A stretch of 38,292 nucleotides of DNA, from positions 1 through 38,292 of the forward strand of contig CAMAYM010000014.1 in assembly GCA_945862495.1 (NCBI GenBank), written 5' to 3'. Under the pieces are notes generated by a model. The model ran no database searches, was not told where the DNA came from, and saw nothing but the letters and a program-made list of their open reading frames with translations. This stretch comes from Bordetella parapertussis (GTDB taxonomy: Bacteria; Pseudomonadota; Gammaproteobacteria; Burkholderiales; Burkholderiaceae_B). Every line of letters begins with the position of its first letter. Positions within the stretch are counted from its first letter, which is position 1. Below, piece by piece: positions 23,408 through 30,821 of this stretch. The translations under genes and the position numbers were made by a program.

Positions 23408-24748
23408 ATGAAGAAAACTAACATCGTTTTAATTCTTGCAGACAATCTTGGCTGGGGAGAGCTAGGCTGTTATGGCGGCGGTGCGATACGTGGGGCACCA
23501 ACTCCCCGCATTGATGCGTTGGCCAAGCAAGGCATTCAACTGCTTAACTTTAATGTCGAGAGTGACTGCGTGCCAACACGCTCCGCCTTGATGACGGGAC
23601 GCCATCCCGTGCGCACGGGTGCTTTGCAGTCTGTGCCAGCAGGCTTGCCTCAAGGACTGATCCCCTGGGAGATCACGATCGCCGAGTTATTGTCCAAGGC
23701 GGGTTATGCGACAGGCATGTTTGGTAAGTGGCATCTGGGTGACAAAGAAGGTCGCTACCCCAAAGATAAAGGATTTGACGAGTGGTACGGCATTCCAAGG
23801 ACAACGAATGAAAGTATGTTTACCGAACAGGTTGGCTTCGATCCTGAAGTGGTGGATGTACCTTATGTGATGGAAGGATTTAAGGGGCAGCCAGCTGAAA
23901 AGAAAGAAGTCTATGATTTGGAGATGCGTCGCAAGATTGATGAGGTCTTGACCCAGAAAAGCTGCGATTTCATCCGTAGAAAAGTAGCAGCCAACCAGTC
24001 ATACTTTCTTTATGTGCCTTTGACACAGCTACATTTTCCAACGCTCCCTCATCGCGATTACGAAGGGCAGTCAAAGAAAGGTGATTTTGCAGACTCGATG
24101 ATCGAGATGGATGCGCGCGTCGGTCAGATTCTAGACACCTTGAGCGAGACAGGGACGCAGGATGACACATTGTTTATTTTTGCGAGTGACAATGGCCCTG
24201 AGTATCGACGCCCGTGGCGAGGCAGTGCAGGGATGTGGACAGGTACCTATCACACCTCGATGGAAGGTTCCTTAAGGGTGCCGTTTATTGCGCGTTGGCC
24301 AGGCAAGATTCCTCCCGGTAGTGTCTCTAACGAAATCTTTCACGTTGTGGATATCTATTCAACTCTGGCCGCTGTTGCAGAGACCAGTGTCCCCCTAGAT
24401 CGACCGATTGATGGGGTTAATCAATTGCCATTTCTAAAAGGGGAAACGCAGGCTTCGGCAAGAGAGGGCTTTGTATATTTCATTAAAAATGAAATGCGTG
24501 CGGCAAAGTGGCGAGATTGGAAAATGCACTTTGTTTGGGAGAAAGAGCCAAATGAAGGGGCTAACCATCTGGAGACACCTTATTTGTTTAACCTCGTTCA
24601 GGATCCAAAAGAAGAAACAGACGTGAGCTCAACTCAGGGCTGGGTGAGGGGACCTATTCGAAAAATGATTAATGCCTTTCAGGCGACGCTAAAAGATACG
24701 CCGCCGATCCCACCCGGCGCACCGGATGATTTTTTGCCTAAGGGCTGA
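23408..24748 (+). CDS. Sulfatase, formylglycine (Cys) type, probably cytoplasmic
   Basis: Alkaline-phosphatase-superfamily sulfatase of 446 residues that would hydrolyse a sulfate ester. The maturation motif C-x-P-x-R is Cys54-Val-Pro-Thr-Arg58 in ESDCVPTRSALMTGRHPVRTG. The Cys would be oxidised to formylglycine by a maturase encoded elsewhere. The N-terminal metal site reads LADNLGWGELGCYG, with Asp12-Asn13 where many relatives have Asp-Asp. Other active-site blocks are GMFGKWHLGD and the metal-binding FASDNGPEYRRP. No signal peptide is seen, unlike many periplasmic arylsulfatases, which implies uptake of the substrate. It is probably cotranscribed with the upstream Bug gene under the divergent LysR. 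Substrate unknown. Confidence 0.9.
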   Translation: MKKTNIVLILADNLGWGELGCYGGGAIRGAPTPRIDALAKQGIQLLNFNVESDCVPTRSALMTGRHPVRTGALQSVPAGLPQGLIPWEITIAELLSKAGYATGMFGKWHLGDKEGRYPKDKGFDEWYGIPRTTNESMFTEQVGFDPEVVDVPYVMEGFKGQPAEKKEVYDLEMRRKIDEVLTQKSCDFIRRKVAANQSYFLYVPLTQLHFPTLPHRDYEGQSKKGDFADSMIEMDARVGQILDTLSETGTQDDTLFIFASDNGPEYRRPWRGSAGMWTGTYHTSMEGSLRVPFIARWPGKIPPGSVSNEIFHVVDIYSTLAAVAETSVPLDRPIDGVNQLPFLKGETQASAREGFVYFIKNEMRAAKWRDWKMHFVWEKEPNEGANHLETPYLFNLVQDPKEETDVSSTQGWVRGPIRKMINAFQATLKDTPPIPPGAPDDFLPKG

Positions 24749-24753
24749 TGGTT

Positions 24754-24777
24754 ATAGTGCAGTGATCGCTGCACTAT
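24754..24777 (+). terminator. Hairpin after the sulfatase gene
   Basis: ATAGTGCAG (24754-24762), loop TGATCG, CTGCACTAT (24769-24777), 5 nt after the sulfatase stop. The stem is strong but no T tract follows. Confidence 0.5.
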
Positions 24778-24913
24778 TGCTCTCAGTCTCGGGGTATCAC
24801 TCACTCGTTTAGTCAGTAAATTGTTTCAATTGCTTGCAACTATTAAACAAAGATTCAGCGTTTACGTGCTGTTCCGAATAGAAATCATGCAGACTCAAGC
24901 TTATGATTTTTAG

Positions 24914-25219
24914 ATGGAAAAACGCGTGTATACACTTGAATTAATCGTTGAACAAAATGGCAAACTGATTGAGCGACTCGATCGCAGTATTGAGCGACTC
25001 GACCACAGTATGGCTCAGCTCAGTCAGGCCGTGTCCGATTTGAGAGTCGATATGATCCAGGGACAGGCAGCCTTGCGCCAAGATATCTCAGATGTGCGGG
25101 CAGAGCTACGCTCAGAGATTGAGCGAAAAACCTTTTGGCTCATGACCGCACATTATGGAGCCTTGCTTGCTTTGCTAGGCTTCTTGGGCAAGCACTTTAT
25201 TGAAAGCTACTTCAAATGA
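24914..25219 (+). CDS. Hypothetical coiled-coil protein with C-terminal membrane segment
   Basis: Small unrecognised protein of 101 residues. Residues about 1-72 are highly charged with heptad spacing of Leu/Ile (LIERLDRSIERLDHSMAQLS and onward), a predicted coiled coil. Residues about 76-93 (FWLMTAHYGALLALLGFLG) form one hydrophobic helix, giving a tail-anchored topology. Two adjacent heptads are encoded by a 21-nt tandem duplication. No clear Shine-Dalgarno precedes the ATG, and it stands alone between the sulfatase and an oppositely oriented hydrolase. Similar short coiled-coil-plus-TM proteins are common and uncharacterised. Confidence 0.65.
   Translation: MEKRVYTLELIVEQNGKLIERLDRSIERLDHSMAQLSQAVSDLRVDMIQGQAALRQDISDVRAELRSEIERKTFWLMTAHYGALLALLGFLGKHFIESYFK
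24968..25009 (+). repeat. 21-nt tandem duplication encoding one heptad
   Basis: Units 24968-24988 and 24989-25009 are identical at 19 of 21 positions and encode IERLDRS and IERLDHS. The unit equals exactly one coiled-coil heptad. Confidence 0.85.
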
Positions 25220-25250
25220 AAAGTGCAGCCTGGCCAACGTGGATTTTGAG

Positions 25251-26204
25251 TTAGTCTTTTTGCAGAAAAACATTCACAGTTTCAGTCAGTTTCTTGTAGC
25301 TTTGGAATAAGAATGCGTGTCCACCCTCATAAAAAGCCAGCCATGCAAAAGGAATTTGATTGGCAATCACTACTGAGTTTTGAGGGTTGTCAATGATGTC
25401 TTCACGGCCATCTGCAACTAGCACGGGAACTTTAATATTCTTTAAGTCCAGGTAATTTTGATTGTCGGCATCCCAAAGAGTGATGCGAGCGCGGACTTGC
25501 CGCGCCTTCGTTTCTTTGGATACGACAAAATCATCAGGGATCGTCCCTGCGGCTTTTGCTGCTGCCCACCGCTCATACACAAGCTTGGCGGCTGCTTTAC
25601 CTTCAGGTGTCATTGGGAATAACAACTCAAAATTTTCCATTGGAGAAAGGCTGGGATTATTTAACTCCTCTCCAACCTTTTTATTAATAGCAATCTGATA
25701 TTTGCCACCTGGATTCGGGGCAAGCAGAATGAGTTTGTTAACAAGCTCGGGATGCCTGATGGCAACCTGCTGCCCAATCCTAGCACCCATTGACCACGAG
25801 AATACGTTTACCTTTTTGTAACCCAGTGCTTTGACTAAGCCTGCGGCATCATCAGCCATTTGCGGGATGGTTGTATTATTTTCTTTGGTATCGGTTGAGA
25901 GTCCAGCGCCACGATTATCAAAAATGATAAGTTGGTTATTTTTAGCTAACTCATCAAGAAGAGCAGGGTCCCATGCGCTCAAGGTGCCGGCATAACCCAT
26001 GATGAGAATCATCGGGTCACCCTTGCCTTTGAGGTAATAGGCTAACTTCACACCATTTACTTCAGCGTACTTAATTTCAGGCTTTTGTTGAGCTTGAACT
26101 CGGGTGCTGAGGCTCAGAGAGATGAACAGGGTGGCAATCATTAAATAAACAACCCGCATCAAGGGGACATTTAAAAAGCGCAGGCTGTTAATAGTAGACA
26201 TCAT
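25251..26204 (-). CDS. Exported alpha/beta hydrolase
   Basis: The 317-residue protein has an N-terminal hydrophobic signal (VVYLMIATLFISLSL, cleavage about VQA-Q at residue 38), so it is probably periplasmic. The alpha/beta-hydrolase core begins EIKYAEVNGVKLAYYLKGKGDPMILIMGYAGT, the last part being the oxyanion-loop region. The nucleophile elbow reads FSWSMGA, with Ser138 in a Ser-x-Ser-x-Gly context rather than the usual Gly-x-Ser-x-Gly. The acid is probably Asp265 (VADGRED) and the base His296 (YEGGHAFLF). Two adjacent ATGs are preceded by AGGA. It is not clearly linked to neighbours. Esterase, lactonase or other activity cannot be told apart. Confidence 0.85.
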   Translation of the reverse strand: MMSTINSLRFLNVPLMRVVYLMIATLFISLSLSTRVQAQQKPEIKYAEVNGVKLAYYLKGKGDPMILIMGYAGTLSAWDPALLDELAKNNQLIIFDNRGAGLSTDTKENNTTIPQMADDAAGLVKALGYKKVNVFSWSMGARIGQQVAIRHPELVNKLILLAPNPGGKYQIAINKKVGEELNNPSLSPMENFELLFPMTPEGKAAAKLVYERWAAAKAAGTIPDDFVVSKETKARQVRARITLWDADNQNYLDLKNIKVPVLVADGREDIIDNPQNSVVIANQIPFAWLAFYEGGHAFLFQSYKKLTETVNVFLQKD

Positions 26205-26271
26205 CAGGTCCTAGTCGAGATTGTTTTGTGCCAAGTGACACGTGAGCAATGCAGTGCAGATTAAAAGTGTC

Positions 26272-26754
26272 TTACGAACTCGCTTTCCATTCCCCAGATT
26301 TTCCGCCACTCTTCTCAAGAAGCCTAACGCCATCGATCACCATGCCACGGTCGATGGCTTTGAGCATGTCGTAAATCGTGAGTAGGGCGATGGAGGTTGC
26401 CGTCAGGGCTTCCATTTCTACTCCGGTGCGACCGACTGTCTCAGAGGTGGCAGTGCAGGTCACAGAGCATGTGGCAGCATCTGTAACAAAATCAACCGTC
26501 ACGCGTGTCAGTGGAATAGGATGACAAAGAGGAATCAAGGTACCTGTTTGTTTGGCCGCCATGATGCCTGCTAATCTCGCCACACCCAGAACGTCGCCCT
26601 TTTTAGCATCGCCTTGCGAGAGCTTGGTAAAGGTCGCAGGTTGCATGGTGATACGTCCGTGAGCAATTGCACGACGATGCGTCTGTTCTTTGGCCGAGAC
26701 GTCCACCATATGCGCCTGACCGGAGGCATCAAAGTGTGTAAGATTTTGTGTCAT
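26272..26754 (-). CDS. moaC: Cyclic pyranopterin monophosphate synthase
   Basis: Works with MoaA to convert GTP to cyclic pyranopterin monophosphate, the first stage of molybdenum cofactor synthesis. At 160 residues the length is normal. Conserved blocks are HFDASGQAHMVDVSAKEQTH, KKGDVLGVARLAGIMAAKQT, LIPLCHPIPLT, EVGRTGVEMEALTA-like (ETVGRTGVEMEALTA) and YDMLKAIDRGM. The ATG overlaps the mobA stop by 4 nt. It is the last gene of the moa operon. Confidence 0.96.
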   Translation of the reverse strand: MTQNLTHFDASGQAHMVDVSAKEQTHRRAIAHGRITMQPATFTKLSQGDAKKGDVLGVARLAGIMAAKQTGTLIPLCHPIPLTRVTVDFVTDAATCSVTCTATSETVGRTGVEMEALTATSIALLTIYDMLKAIDRGMVIDGVRLLEKSGGKSGEWKASS

Positions 26755-27344
26755 GAAGGATTCCGCTGAGCCTGTAGGGCTTCAGGTGTATTGAAATGGG
26801 TAAAAGACGCCGCCTGTTCAAATTGCACGGGTACTGCCTGGATGGCTTCGAGCCAGGTTAGGGTTGCAACGTGCCCTGCATCAAGCTGTTTGCCCAGCGA
26901 GCCTGCAACAGAGGGTTTGAGCAGACAACACAAGGGTTGCGCAGCCTCGGACGTCACTGCATAGGCAGCAACCGCATCGGGTTGATCGGTCAGCGCTTGC
27001 TGAAGCTTTTCAAATAAGTCTTCAGGCAGTAGGGGCGCATCACAAGGAATCACCAAAAGATTATTTTTTTTACAGCGCATGAGCCCCGCTTCGATGCCCG
27101 CCATCGGTCCTGAGAAATCAGGACGTTCATCTACGACGACGACATGCCCGGTTTGCTGATAAGCATCTACGTTGCGATTGGCACTGATGAGAATGCGAGC
27201 AGGGGGCGGCACTTGTGTGGCGAGCGCAGCGAGCGCATGTTCAACGAGTGGTAAACCGCTCCACATGACCCAGCCTTTGTCTTTTCCACCTAGCCGCGCG
27301 CCACGGCCACCTGCCAAAATCAATGCGTCGTACGTGTGTTTCAT
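26751..27344 (-). CDS. mobA: Molybdenum cofactor guanylyltransferase
   Basis: Transfers GMP from GTP to Mo-molybdopterin, giving the guanine dinucleotide form used by DMSO-reductase-family enzymes. The nucleotidyltransferase motif LILAGGRGARLGGKDKG lies near the N-terminus. The metal-binding region is ...FSGPMAGIEAGL...LLVIPCDAPLLP. I chose the ATG at 27344 because it overlaps the moaE stop as ATGA, the same coupling used between mobA and moaC. An ATG two codons upstream (27350) is also possible. About 197 residues. Confidence 0.93.
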   Translation of the reverse strand: MKHTYDALILAGGRGARLGGKDKGWVMWSGLPLVEHALAALATQVPPPARILISANRNVDAYQQTGHVVVVDERPDFSGPMAGIEAGLMRCKKNNLLVIPCDAPLLPEDLFEKLQQALTDQPDAVAAYAVTSEAAQPLCCLLKPSVAGSLGKQLDAGHVATLTWLEAIQAVPVQFEQAASFTHFNTPEALQAQRNPS

Positions 27345-27814
27345 TTCCATCTCGCTGCTGCCTGATCGTCGCTTGCCCGCGCTTCAATCCAGCGTGGGCC
27401 TTCGGGAGTCCATTCTTTTTTCCAAAAAGGTGCTTCGGTTTTCAGATAGTCCATGATGAAGTTGTTTGCCTCGTAGGCATCGCCGCGATGTGCGCTGGCG
27501 GTGAGCACCAGCACGATTTGGTCACCCGGGTACATTTTGCCAATGCGATGCACGATGCGAGCACCTTGCAACGACCAGCGCTCAACTGCAGCATCTAAAA
27601 TTTTACGTAAGGACTTTTCAGTCATGCCGGGGTAGTGTTCGAGTTCGAGTGCTACGACATCCGCTGCAAGGTTCAGATCGCGTACTGTGCCGACAAACGC
27701 CACGATGGCACCGATGCCGCTGTCATCTGCCAATAGTGCGCTGTACTCTCTACCCAGATCAAAGTCCTCAGACTGAACGGCGACGGATAAACGCGGAGTC
27801 AACTCGGCGCGCAT
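27341..27814 (-). CDS. moaE: Molybdopterin synthase catalytic subunit
   Basis: Large subunit of molybdopterin synthase, which inserts dithiolene sulfurs into cyclic pyranopterin using MoaD thiocarboxylate. The 157-residue length is typical. Motifs: GAIVAFVGTVRD, ALELEHYPGMTEKSL, IVHRIGKMYPGDQIVLV, SAHRGDAYEANNFIMDYLK and KTEAPFWKKE with the catalytic Lys. It begins immediately after the moaD stop (TGA then ATG), so the two subunits are translated in tandem. Confidence 0.96.
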   Translation of the reverse strand: MRAELTPRLSVAVQSEDFDLGREYSALLADDSGIGAIVAFVGTVRDLNLAADVVALELEHYPGMTEKSLRKILDAAVERWSLQGARIVHRIGKMYPGDQIVLVLTASAHRGDAYEANNFIMDYLKTEAPFWKKEWTPEGPRWIEARASDDQAAARWK

Positions 27815-28072
27815 TCAGCCTCCCGTCACAGGTCTGAAAATGGCAAGTTCGGCCCCTTCGACTAAGGGGGTGTCGAGCGCGATCATTTCTTGATTCATCG
27901 CAACGCGAAAGGCTTGGGAGCCCTCAAAGGTGTCTGCCCACAGACCGCCGCGCGCTGAGAGAAGCGCTATCAGGTCTTTGACTGTTCGAACAGACGCAGG
28001 CGCTAAAACATTCTCCTCCGACAGGCCGAATTTTTCTCTCAGTTGCGCAAAATACAGAACCTTGATGTTCAT
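27815..28072 (-). CDS. moaD: Molybdopterin synthase sulfur carrier subunit
   Basis: Ubiquitin-fold sulfur carrier, 85 residues. It ends in the required C-terminal Gly-Gly (FRPVTGG), which is adenylated and converted to a thiocarboxylate by a MoeB-type enzyme encoded elsewhere. N-terminal strand MNIKVLYFAQLREKFGL is typical. It is 23 nt after moeA and abuts moaE. Confidence 0.95.
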   Translation of the reverse strand: MNIKVLYFAQLREKFGLSEENVLAPASVRTVKDLIALLSARGGLWADTFEGSQAFRVAMNQEMIALDTPLVEGAELAIFRPVTGG

Positions 28073-28095
28073 GGTGTTGAATTGTTCAATGTGCG

Positions 28096-29319
28096 TCAGT
28101 ATTGCAACTCTGACAAAGACAGATAGCGTAGCGTATCGCCACGCGCGATTTTCGTCTCGGAGGCCAGATCAACCAGGCCATCTGCCCAAGCAAGACTACT
28201 CATCACACCAGAGCCTTGATTTGGCCATAAATCCAGCACAGGCGAACCAGAGGCATCATGGGTGATTTTTACACGCAAAAATTCGCGACGTCGATCAGGT
28301 TTTGGCCAATCAAAATTCGCGGTTGCCGTGAGATATTTCAGCGCTGTGTCGGTCGCACCCATACGTTTAAGCAAAAACGGACGTGCCATCAATAAAAAGG
28401 TCACAAAAGAACTGACGGGGTTACCAGGCAGGCCAATAAAGTCTGCTTGACCGACGCGACCGTAGGCGAGCGGTTTGCCGGGTTTCATCGAGATCTGCCA
28501 CAGGTCGAGGCTACCGAGCGCCATCACTGCGGCTTTAACATGATCTTCTTCACCGACGGACACACCACCACAGGTGATGATGACGTCATTTTCGCTGGCA
28601 GCTTTGGTCAGTGCTTCACGAGTGGCCTCTGCCGAATCACGCACAATACCGTAATCATTGACTATGCAATCCATTTGGGACAGCAAGGCATTGATCGCAT
28701 AGCGATTACTGTTGTAAATCGCGCCTGGCGCCAACGCTTGACCCGGTTCGGTGAGCTCGTCGCCAGTAAAAAATACACCCACTTTGAGCGGTTTGAAGAC
28801 CGTTGCGCTGGCGATACCAATGGAGGCCAGCATCGCAAGCTGTGGCGCGCCTAAGCGTTGTCCAGCGGCTAACACTAGGCTGCCAGCGGCAATGTCTTCC
28901 CCCTTGCGGCGAATGTGCTGCATAGGCTCGATGGGGTGCGTCAGAGTGATTGAATCATCTAGTTGTTGCGTGTGCTCTTGGGGCACGACCACGTTGGCAC
29001 CTTCAGGCACGGGGGCACCCGTAAAAATGCGTGCTGCTGTATTTGATGCGAGTGAAGTGCCGGTTTGACCCGCTGCGATGCGTTGGGTCACGGGGAAATG
29101 TGTGGGCAGTTTATGAATGTCCTGCACATTGATCGCGTAGCCATCCATCGCAGAGTTATCAAAACCCGGTACGTTCATCGGAGACATAATGGCTTGTGCC
29201 AGAGTGCGCCCCCTTAGCGCCAAAAGCGGCAAGGTTTCAGTGGCAGTGAGGGGCATTGCGCTCGCCAACAAGGTCTGGCGGGCATCTTCAAAATTCAGTA
29301 GGTTGGCTCTGGGTTTCAT
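28096..29319 (-). CDS. moeA: Molybdopterin molybdenumtransferase
   Basis: Inserts molybdate into adenylated molybdopterin. The ATG at 29319 gives 407 residues. A TTG nine codons upstream is less likely. Conserved blocks: PGFDNSAMDGYAIN, RIFTGAPVPEGANVVVPQEH, RRKGEDIAAGSLVLAAGQ, the MoCF-binding segment VFFTGDELTEPGQALAPGAIYNSN, the CGGVSVGEEDHVKAA block and FIGLPGNPVSSFVTF. Second gene of the moa operon, 56 nt after moaA. No mogA/moaB adenylyltransferase is present in the window. Confidence 0.96.
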   Translation of the reverse strand: MKPRANLLNFEDARQTLLASAMPLTATETLPLLALRGRTLAQAIMSPMNVPGFDNSAMDGYAINVQDIHKLPTHFPVTQRIAAGQTGTSLASNTAARIFTGAPVPEGANVVVPQEHTQQLDDSITLTHPIEPMQHIRRKGEDIAAGSLVLAAGQRLGAPQLAMLASIGIASATVFKPLKVGVFFTGDELTEPGQALAPGAIYNSNRYAINALLSQMDCIVNDYGIVRDSAEATREALTKAASENDVIITCGGVSVGEEDHVKAAVMALGSLDLWQISMKPGKPLAYGRVGQADFIGLPGNPVSSFVTFLLMARPFLLKRMGATDTALKYLTATANFDWPKPDRRREFLRVKITHDASGSPVLDLWPNQGSGVMSSLAWADGLVDLASETKIARGDTLRYLSLSELQY

Positions 29320-29375
29320 ACGCTGTGTCGCTCTGGTAAGTCTCAACCCAGACTTTAACCTACCTGCAGGGAAGC

Positions 29376-30368
29376 TTAGCCCCCAGTTTGAGACATAAAG
29401 CGGATGATTTTTGTGGGCGCTTCACGAAACTCGTGACGTTCGGGTTTGAGCTCAATCCCTTCACGGATGATTTGCTCCAGTTCAGCATCGGAGATCCCTG
29501 CACGCAAAAGAGGTCTGAGTTCGACTTTCTCTTCTTGACCGAGGCAAAGATAGAGCGTCCCATCTACAGATAGACGGACTCGGTTACAGGTTTCACAGAA
29601 ATGTTGACTGATCGGGGTAATAAGACCGATTTGTCCGCGACCATCGGCAGTGCGCCAATAGCGTGCAGGTCCTCCGCCCATTGTCTTGATTTCTGGAATC
29701 AGGTCAAAGCGTTCTCGGAGACGCTCAAGGATGGGGCCTAGTGGTGTGTAGCCTGAGGCGAGCCCTGTGCTGCCCATAGGCATGGTTTCAATCAAACGTA
29801 AAATAAAACCGCGATTGATGCAGAACTCCGTCATCGCTTCGATTTCGTGTTCATTGACACCCGGCATCACCACCATATTGAGCTTGATCGGTGAAAAGCC
29901 GTGTTCTTGCGCTGCATCCAGACCAGCCATGACATCATCGATCGTGTCGCGACCAGTAATCTGGGTCACGCATTCGCGGTCCAGACTATCCAGGCTAATG
30001 TTAAGACGTGTGACGCCTGCCGCACGCAAAGCGGCTGCGTGCTTCGGTAATTGTGTCCCATTGGTCGAAAGTGATAAATCACGGATTCCGGGAAGTGCAC
30101 TGATGCGCGCGGCGAGATCGGGTAGGTTGCGCCGTAACAGAGGCTCACCCCCCGTCAGACGAATACGCGAAGTACCCAAGCGACCAAAAGCGCCCACAAC
30201 GCGCTCGATTTCATCAAACGTCAGCCAGTTTTTGGGTTCTTGGTAGCCTTTGAAACTTTTCGGTAGACAATACGTGCACTTCATGTCGCAACGATCCGTC
30301 ACTGACAGGCGCAGGTATTCAATGCTTCTGCCAAAGCGGTCGATTAGAGGTGAGTTTGTTTGCATCAT
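29376..30368 (-). CDS. moaA: GTP 3',8-cyclase (radical SAM)
   Basis: Radical-SAM enzyme that starts molybdenum cofactor synthesis from GTP. The N-terminal [4Fe-4S] motif is Cys27-x3-Cys31-x2-Cys34 (CDMKCTYC). The GGEP motif is at LTGGEPLLRR. The second cluster ligands are Cys258, Cys261 and Cys275 (HFCETCNRVRLSVDGTLYLC). The chain ends with the conserved Gly-Gly. Two adjacent ATGs occur at 30368 and 30365. A TTG upstream is rejected. 330 residues. First gene of moaA-moeA-moaD-moaE-mobA-moaC. The 102-nt upstream gap, shared with an SMR gene, shows no recognisable Moco riboswitch. Confidence 0.97.
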   Translation of the reverse strand: MMQTNSPLIDRFGRSIEYLRLSVTDRCDMKCTYCLPKSFKGYQEPKNWLTFDEIERVVGAFGRLGTSRIRLTGGEPLLRRNLPDLAARISALPGIRDLSLSTNGTQLPKHAAALRAAGVTRLNISLDSLDRECVTQITGRDTIDDVMAGLDAAQEHGFSPIKLNMVVMPGVNEHEIEAMTEFCINRGFILRLIETMPMGSTGLASGYTPLGPILERLRERFDLIPEIKTMGGGPARYWRTADGRGQIGLITPISQHFCETCNRVRLSVDGTLYLCLGQEEKVELRPLLRAGISDAELEQIIREGIELKPERHEFREAPTKIIRFMSQTGG

Positions 30369-30470
30369 CGCACGTACGTCTGTCAAACCTAGTTTTTTAT
30401 ACTTGTGTTAAATGTACTCTTATTTTGAGAATAATTTGCAAACTGCCATGTCAGCGAGTGGGGTATCAAA

Positions 30471-30791
30471 ATGAGTATTTACTGGGGCGCATTGTTAATC
30501 GCTGGCTTGTGCGAGGTTGGCTGGCCGTTGGGGCTGAAACTAGCTGACGCTCCAGGAATGAAAGTCTGGGGCCTTGTCCTAGCAGTAGTCAGTATGACGA
30601 TCAGCGGGGCATTGTTGTGGTTTTCTTTAAAAGAAATCCCGATTGGCACGGCCTATGCAGTCTGGACTTCGATCGGTGCGGTCGGGACGTTTGCCCTAGG
30701 CGTGTTCTTTTTTGGAGATCCGAGCCTACCCATTCGCTGGGTAGGTGTGGCTTTTATTATTCTGGGGGTGGTGCTGCTAAAGCTGGGTTGA
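30471..30791 (+). CDS. SMR-family exporter, Gdx/SugE-type (guanidinium exporter-like)
   Basis: Small multidrug resistance family protein, 106 residues with four predicted membrane helices, acting as an antiparallel dimer. The essential Glu is Glu15 in LIAGLCEVGWPLGLKLA. The CEVxWxxGLK pattern and GTAYAVWTSIGAVGTFALGVFFFGDP are SugE/Gdx-like rather than EmrE-like, so guanidinium-proton exchange is the likely activity. It is divergent from moaA and convergent with the DUF2252 gene. Many relatives are under guanidine riboswitches, but I could not find one in the 102-nt upstream region. Confidence 0.85.
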   Translation: MSIYWGALLIAGLCEVGWPLGLKLADAPGMKVWGLVLAVVSMTISGALLWFSLKEIPIGTAYAVWTSIGAVGTFALGVFFFGDPSLPIRWVGVAFIILGVVLLKLG

Positions 30792-30821
30792 GTAAAGTCC
30801 TCTCAGCACCCCGAGGGTATT

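Noticed and set aside
30369..30470. Guanidine riboswitch ahead of the Gdx/SugE-type gene, or a Moco riboswitch ahead of moaA
   Set aside because: The shared gap is only 102 nt. I found no paired ACGR-loop hairpins, no guanidine-I or guanidine-III core and no recognisable Moco aptamer pattern. A covariance-model search would settle it.
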